Below, piece after piece: positions 53,661 through 55,412 of a stretch of 55,412 nucleotides of DNA. Each line of letters opens with the position of its first letter. The first letter of the stretch is position 1. The notes under the pieces were generated by a model. The model ran no database searches and was not told the DNA's origin. It saw only the letters and a program-made list of their open reading frames with translations. The stretch spans positions 1 through 55,412 of the forward strand of contig CAMCLK010000033.1 in assembly GCA_945875585.1 (NCBI GenBank), given 5' to 3'. The DNA comes from Candidatus Kuenenia stuttgartensis. Lineage in GTDB: Bacteria > Planctomycetota > Planctomycetia > Gemmatales > Gemmataceae. The translations under genes and the position numbers were made by a program.

Positions 53661-54196
53661 GGTTTGGGTACCTCCTTCAGCAAGTCACGCCACGTGTTGG
53701 CCACGCTGTCCGCGCCGGCTTTGTCCAGTCCGTTTGCGGTGAATGCCATGGTGCGAATTACTTTCTCGCCACGCGCCATGACGATCGTCAAGTCCGCTTC
53801 AGCAGCAATTTTGTAATCGGGTGGCCCCACGATGTCTTCAAAGACTCCCGTGGCCATGGTTCCTAGCTTATGCTTCCGTCCAAACAGCAAGGCCCGGTTA
53901 TCGAAGGAAGACTGATCTGGTTGGAGGAATGTTACCCACCCACGCGCATCCCGGGTGGGGGCCTCGCGAATAATAGTGTCACAACGAGAGGCTAATTCGC
54001 CCGTGGTGTCATTGGGTTGACGGGCAAAGAAAATAATGAACGGCTTCTCGGCTGCTTCACATACGAAGCAGTGGAGTTGACCTCTTCTGACGCCCGTGGA
54101 GACAACGAAGCTGTAAGGGGCCGGCTTCTCACCCACAGTTGGGCCAGATGAAACGGGCGGGGCGTCTGCCACAAGGAGCGATAACCATACAAGCAT
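53657..54196 (-). CDS. Secreted protein with a CxxC motif, possible thioredoxin-like fold
   Basis: A 179-residue protein. The ATG at 54196 has AAGGAGG eight bases upstream and gives a short leader (MLVWLSLLVADAPPVSS). The segment GVRRGQLHCFVCEAAEKPFI has a Cys-x-x-Cys and is followed by IIFFARQPNDTTGELA, which resembles a thioredoxin-like beta strand and helix, but the fold is not sure. No further family is recognised. It is the first gene of the pair with pdxH. Confidence 0.7.
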   Translation of the reverse strand: MLVWLSLLVADAPPVSSGPTVGEKPAPYSFVVSTGVRRGQLHCFVCEAAEKPFIIFFARQPNDTTGELASRCDTIIREAPTRDARGWVTFLQPDQSSFDNRALLFGRKHKLGTMATGVFEDIVGPPDYKIAAEADLTIVMARGEKVIRTMAFTANGLDKAGADSVANTWRDLLKEVPKP

Positions 54197-54243
54197 GACC
54201 TTTCCTCCTTGTGTTACCATAGACGATCAGGAGAACATGTGCT

Positions 54244-55412
54244 GTGTCTGTCGAACGAAACTTTGGCTTGGAAGTGGTCCGCGTCCTTCAGGGTGCAGGG
54301 CATGAAGCGCTGTTTGCTGGGGGATGCGTCCGCGATGAATTGCTGGGCCTGACGCCAGACGACTACGATGTCGCCACGTCCGCCCTACCGGAACAGGTTC
54401 AAGATTTGTTCCCGCGCAGTCTGGCCGTGGGTGCCAGCTTTGGCGTGATCGATGTGATCCGCAAATGGCAAGGAACGTACCTCAAAGTTCAGGTCGCCAC
54501 GTTTCGCAACGACGGTCCGTACCTTGATGGCAGGCGCCCTTCAGGGGTTGTCTTTTCGTCAGCTCGCGAAGATGCCTTGCGGCGAGACTTCACCATCAAC
54601 GGTATGTTTCTGGATCCGGTATCTGAAACATTGCACGATTTTGTAGGCGGCCGGGAGGACCTGGAGCGACGGTTGTTGCGTGCCATTGGCGACGCCGATC
54701 AGCGATTTTCCGAAGACCGTCTTCGCCTGATGCGCGCCGTGCGCATGGCGGCGCGTTTCGACATGGAGATTGATCCTGAGACAGCGGAAGCCGTCAAGCG
54801 CCATGCGTCAGCCATTACCGTTGTCAGTGCGGAGCGCATTGCCGAGGAACTAAGAAAGATGCTGAAGGGTTCGAGGCGGTTGCGCGCCACACGCCTGTTG
54901 GCAGAACTGGATCTGATGGTTCGCGTTCTACCAGAAACGGAATCGTTAATTGGTGATGTGGAAGCATTCGGCCTAGCGTTGACCACACTCGGCCGACTCG
55001 CCCCTGAAAGTGGATTCATACCAGCCTTGGCCATTCTTCTGGAGGGGATGAATCAGGCGGATGCATTACCACTTGCTAATCGAATGAGACTGGCCAATCA
55101 AGAACGGGATCTGCTCAGGTGGTTATTAGCGCAAGGGCGTTGCCTTTCCTCTGCTGGTGCCATGAAGTCGAGCCAGCTATATGGGATTCTAGCGCATGCT
55201 GGAGCGGACGATTTATTGGCGGTCACACGCGCCCAGATTCCCGGAGATGCTGGTGTAGCTTTGGCGACACGAACGCTCGCCGATGTTCCACGTGAAACAT
55301 TGGCTCCAGTGCCGTGGGTATCGGGAAACGACCTGATCACGCTCGGTTTGAAACCGTGCCCAGCTATGAAAAACCTGCTGGCCGACCTGTTGGCCGACCA
55401 GATTGATGGTGT
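54244..55412 (+). CDS. CCA-adding/poly(A) polymerase family nucleotidyltransferase (3' end outside window)
   Basis: From a GTG at 54244 the frame is open for 389 codons to the window edge. The class II nucleotidyltransferase motif is FAGGCVRDELLG followed by DDYDVATS, then RRDFTINGMFLDP and EDRLRLMRAVRMAARF, all typical. It adds CCA to tRNA 3' ends or, in related members, poly(A). AGGAG lies ten bases upstream. An ATG at 54237 is in another frame. The start lies 47 bases from that of the divergent CxxC protein gene. Confidence 0.92.
   Translation, partial: MSVERNFGLEVVRVLQGAGHEALFAGGCVRDELLGLTPDDYDVATSALPEQVQDLFPRSLAVGASFGVIDVIRKWQGTYLKVQVATFRNDGPYLDGRRPSGVVFSSAREDALRRDFTINGMFLDPVSETLHDFVGGREDLERRLLRAIGDADQRFSEDRLRLMRAVRMAARFDMEIDPETAEAVKRHASAITVVSAERIAEELRKMLKGSRRLRATRLLAELDLMVRVLPETESLIGDVEAFGLALTTLGRLAPESGFIPALAILLEGMNQADALPLANRMRLANQERDLLRWLLAQGRCLSSAGAMKSSQLYGILAHAGADDLLAVTRAQIPGDAGVALATRTLADVPRETLAPVPWVSGNDLITLGLKPCPAMKNLLADLLADQIDG

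Overview
The window looks like a chromosomal segment of a planctomycete. No rRNA or other taxonomic marker gene was used, so this rests on gene content: two DUF1501 proteins paired with DUF1549/DUF1553 proteins (one carrying a PSCyt1 haem motif), a DUF1559 pseudopilin-like protein, a DUF1080 protein, a twin-PPC-domain secreted protein, a sulfatase, a PQQ-propeller protein opening with WPGFRGPDGTG, and an AraC regulator with a PAS domain. A member of the Gemmataceae or a relative is plausible but is inference. I saw no rRNA, tRNA, IS element, prophage or CRISPR array. Both window edges cut a gene: an integral membrane protein on the left (minus strand) and a CCA-adding enzyme on the right (plus strand).

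Layout. 1-2051 (minus): a CE15-type esterase followed by the truncated membrane protein. 2128-2888 (plus): a zinc-sensing ArsR/SmtB regulator and a small His-rich protein. 3009-4566: an alpha/beta hydrolase facing a cytochrome c'-like protein across a shared terminator. 4712-8530 (minus): a DUF1549/1553 - DUF1501 - WD40 operon. 8577-9649: two small membrane proteins, with a promoter-plus-terminator signal between them. 9729-15055 (minus): two pentahaem cytochromes and a tandem metallo-beta-lactamase protein, divergent from a PPC-domain protein (15279-17249). 17334-20801: UbiX, a VOC protein, DUF1080, a YeiH transporter and a 46-residue membrane protein. 20809-22190: a Dabb protein and DUF1559. 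22296-24316: an L28 - GatC - GatA housekeeping operon. 24392-25971: an unknown protein divergent from a class IV aminotransferase. 26100-29517: a sulfatase with an N-terminal LTPxQ module, a stand-alone LTPxQ protein with a Gly/Lys/Glu tail, and a PQQ propeller. 30786-34056: YceH, an RsuA/RluB-type pseudouridine synthase with a long repetitive disordered tail, and PyrK, all start/stop overlapped. 34165-40067: a soluble protein kinase, an unknown protein, HrpB, TspO and an SDR. 40117-41110: an AT-richer patch with a divergent sigma-factor-like gene. 41111-48024: a Gfo/Idh oxidoreductase, DUF1501 and PSCyt1/DUF1549/DUF1553 proteins, and a divergent AraC-PAS regulator. 48200-52874: a tightly overlapped ABC - HlyD - TolC export operon. 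53004-55412: PdxH, a secreted CxxC protein and the CCA-adding enzyme.

How the genes fit together. Much of the window concerns the cell surface and the breakdown or handling of complex organic matter: esterase, sulfatase, DUF1080, PPC protein, and the DUF1501/DUF1549 pairs whose role is still unknown. Housekeeping translation and cofactor genes lie between these. The most unusual items are: an export operon whose ABC ATPase lacks the Q-loop Gln, Walker B Glu and H-loop His; the LTPxQ module shared by a sulfatase and its neighbour; the zinc sensor with a duplicated His-rich partner; the two-cytochrome/MBL operon; a probable small RNA or attenuator at about 9283-9386; and the low-GC sigma-like island. 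Functions come from motifs read by eye. No database search was run.
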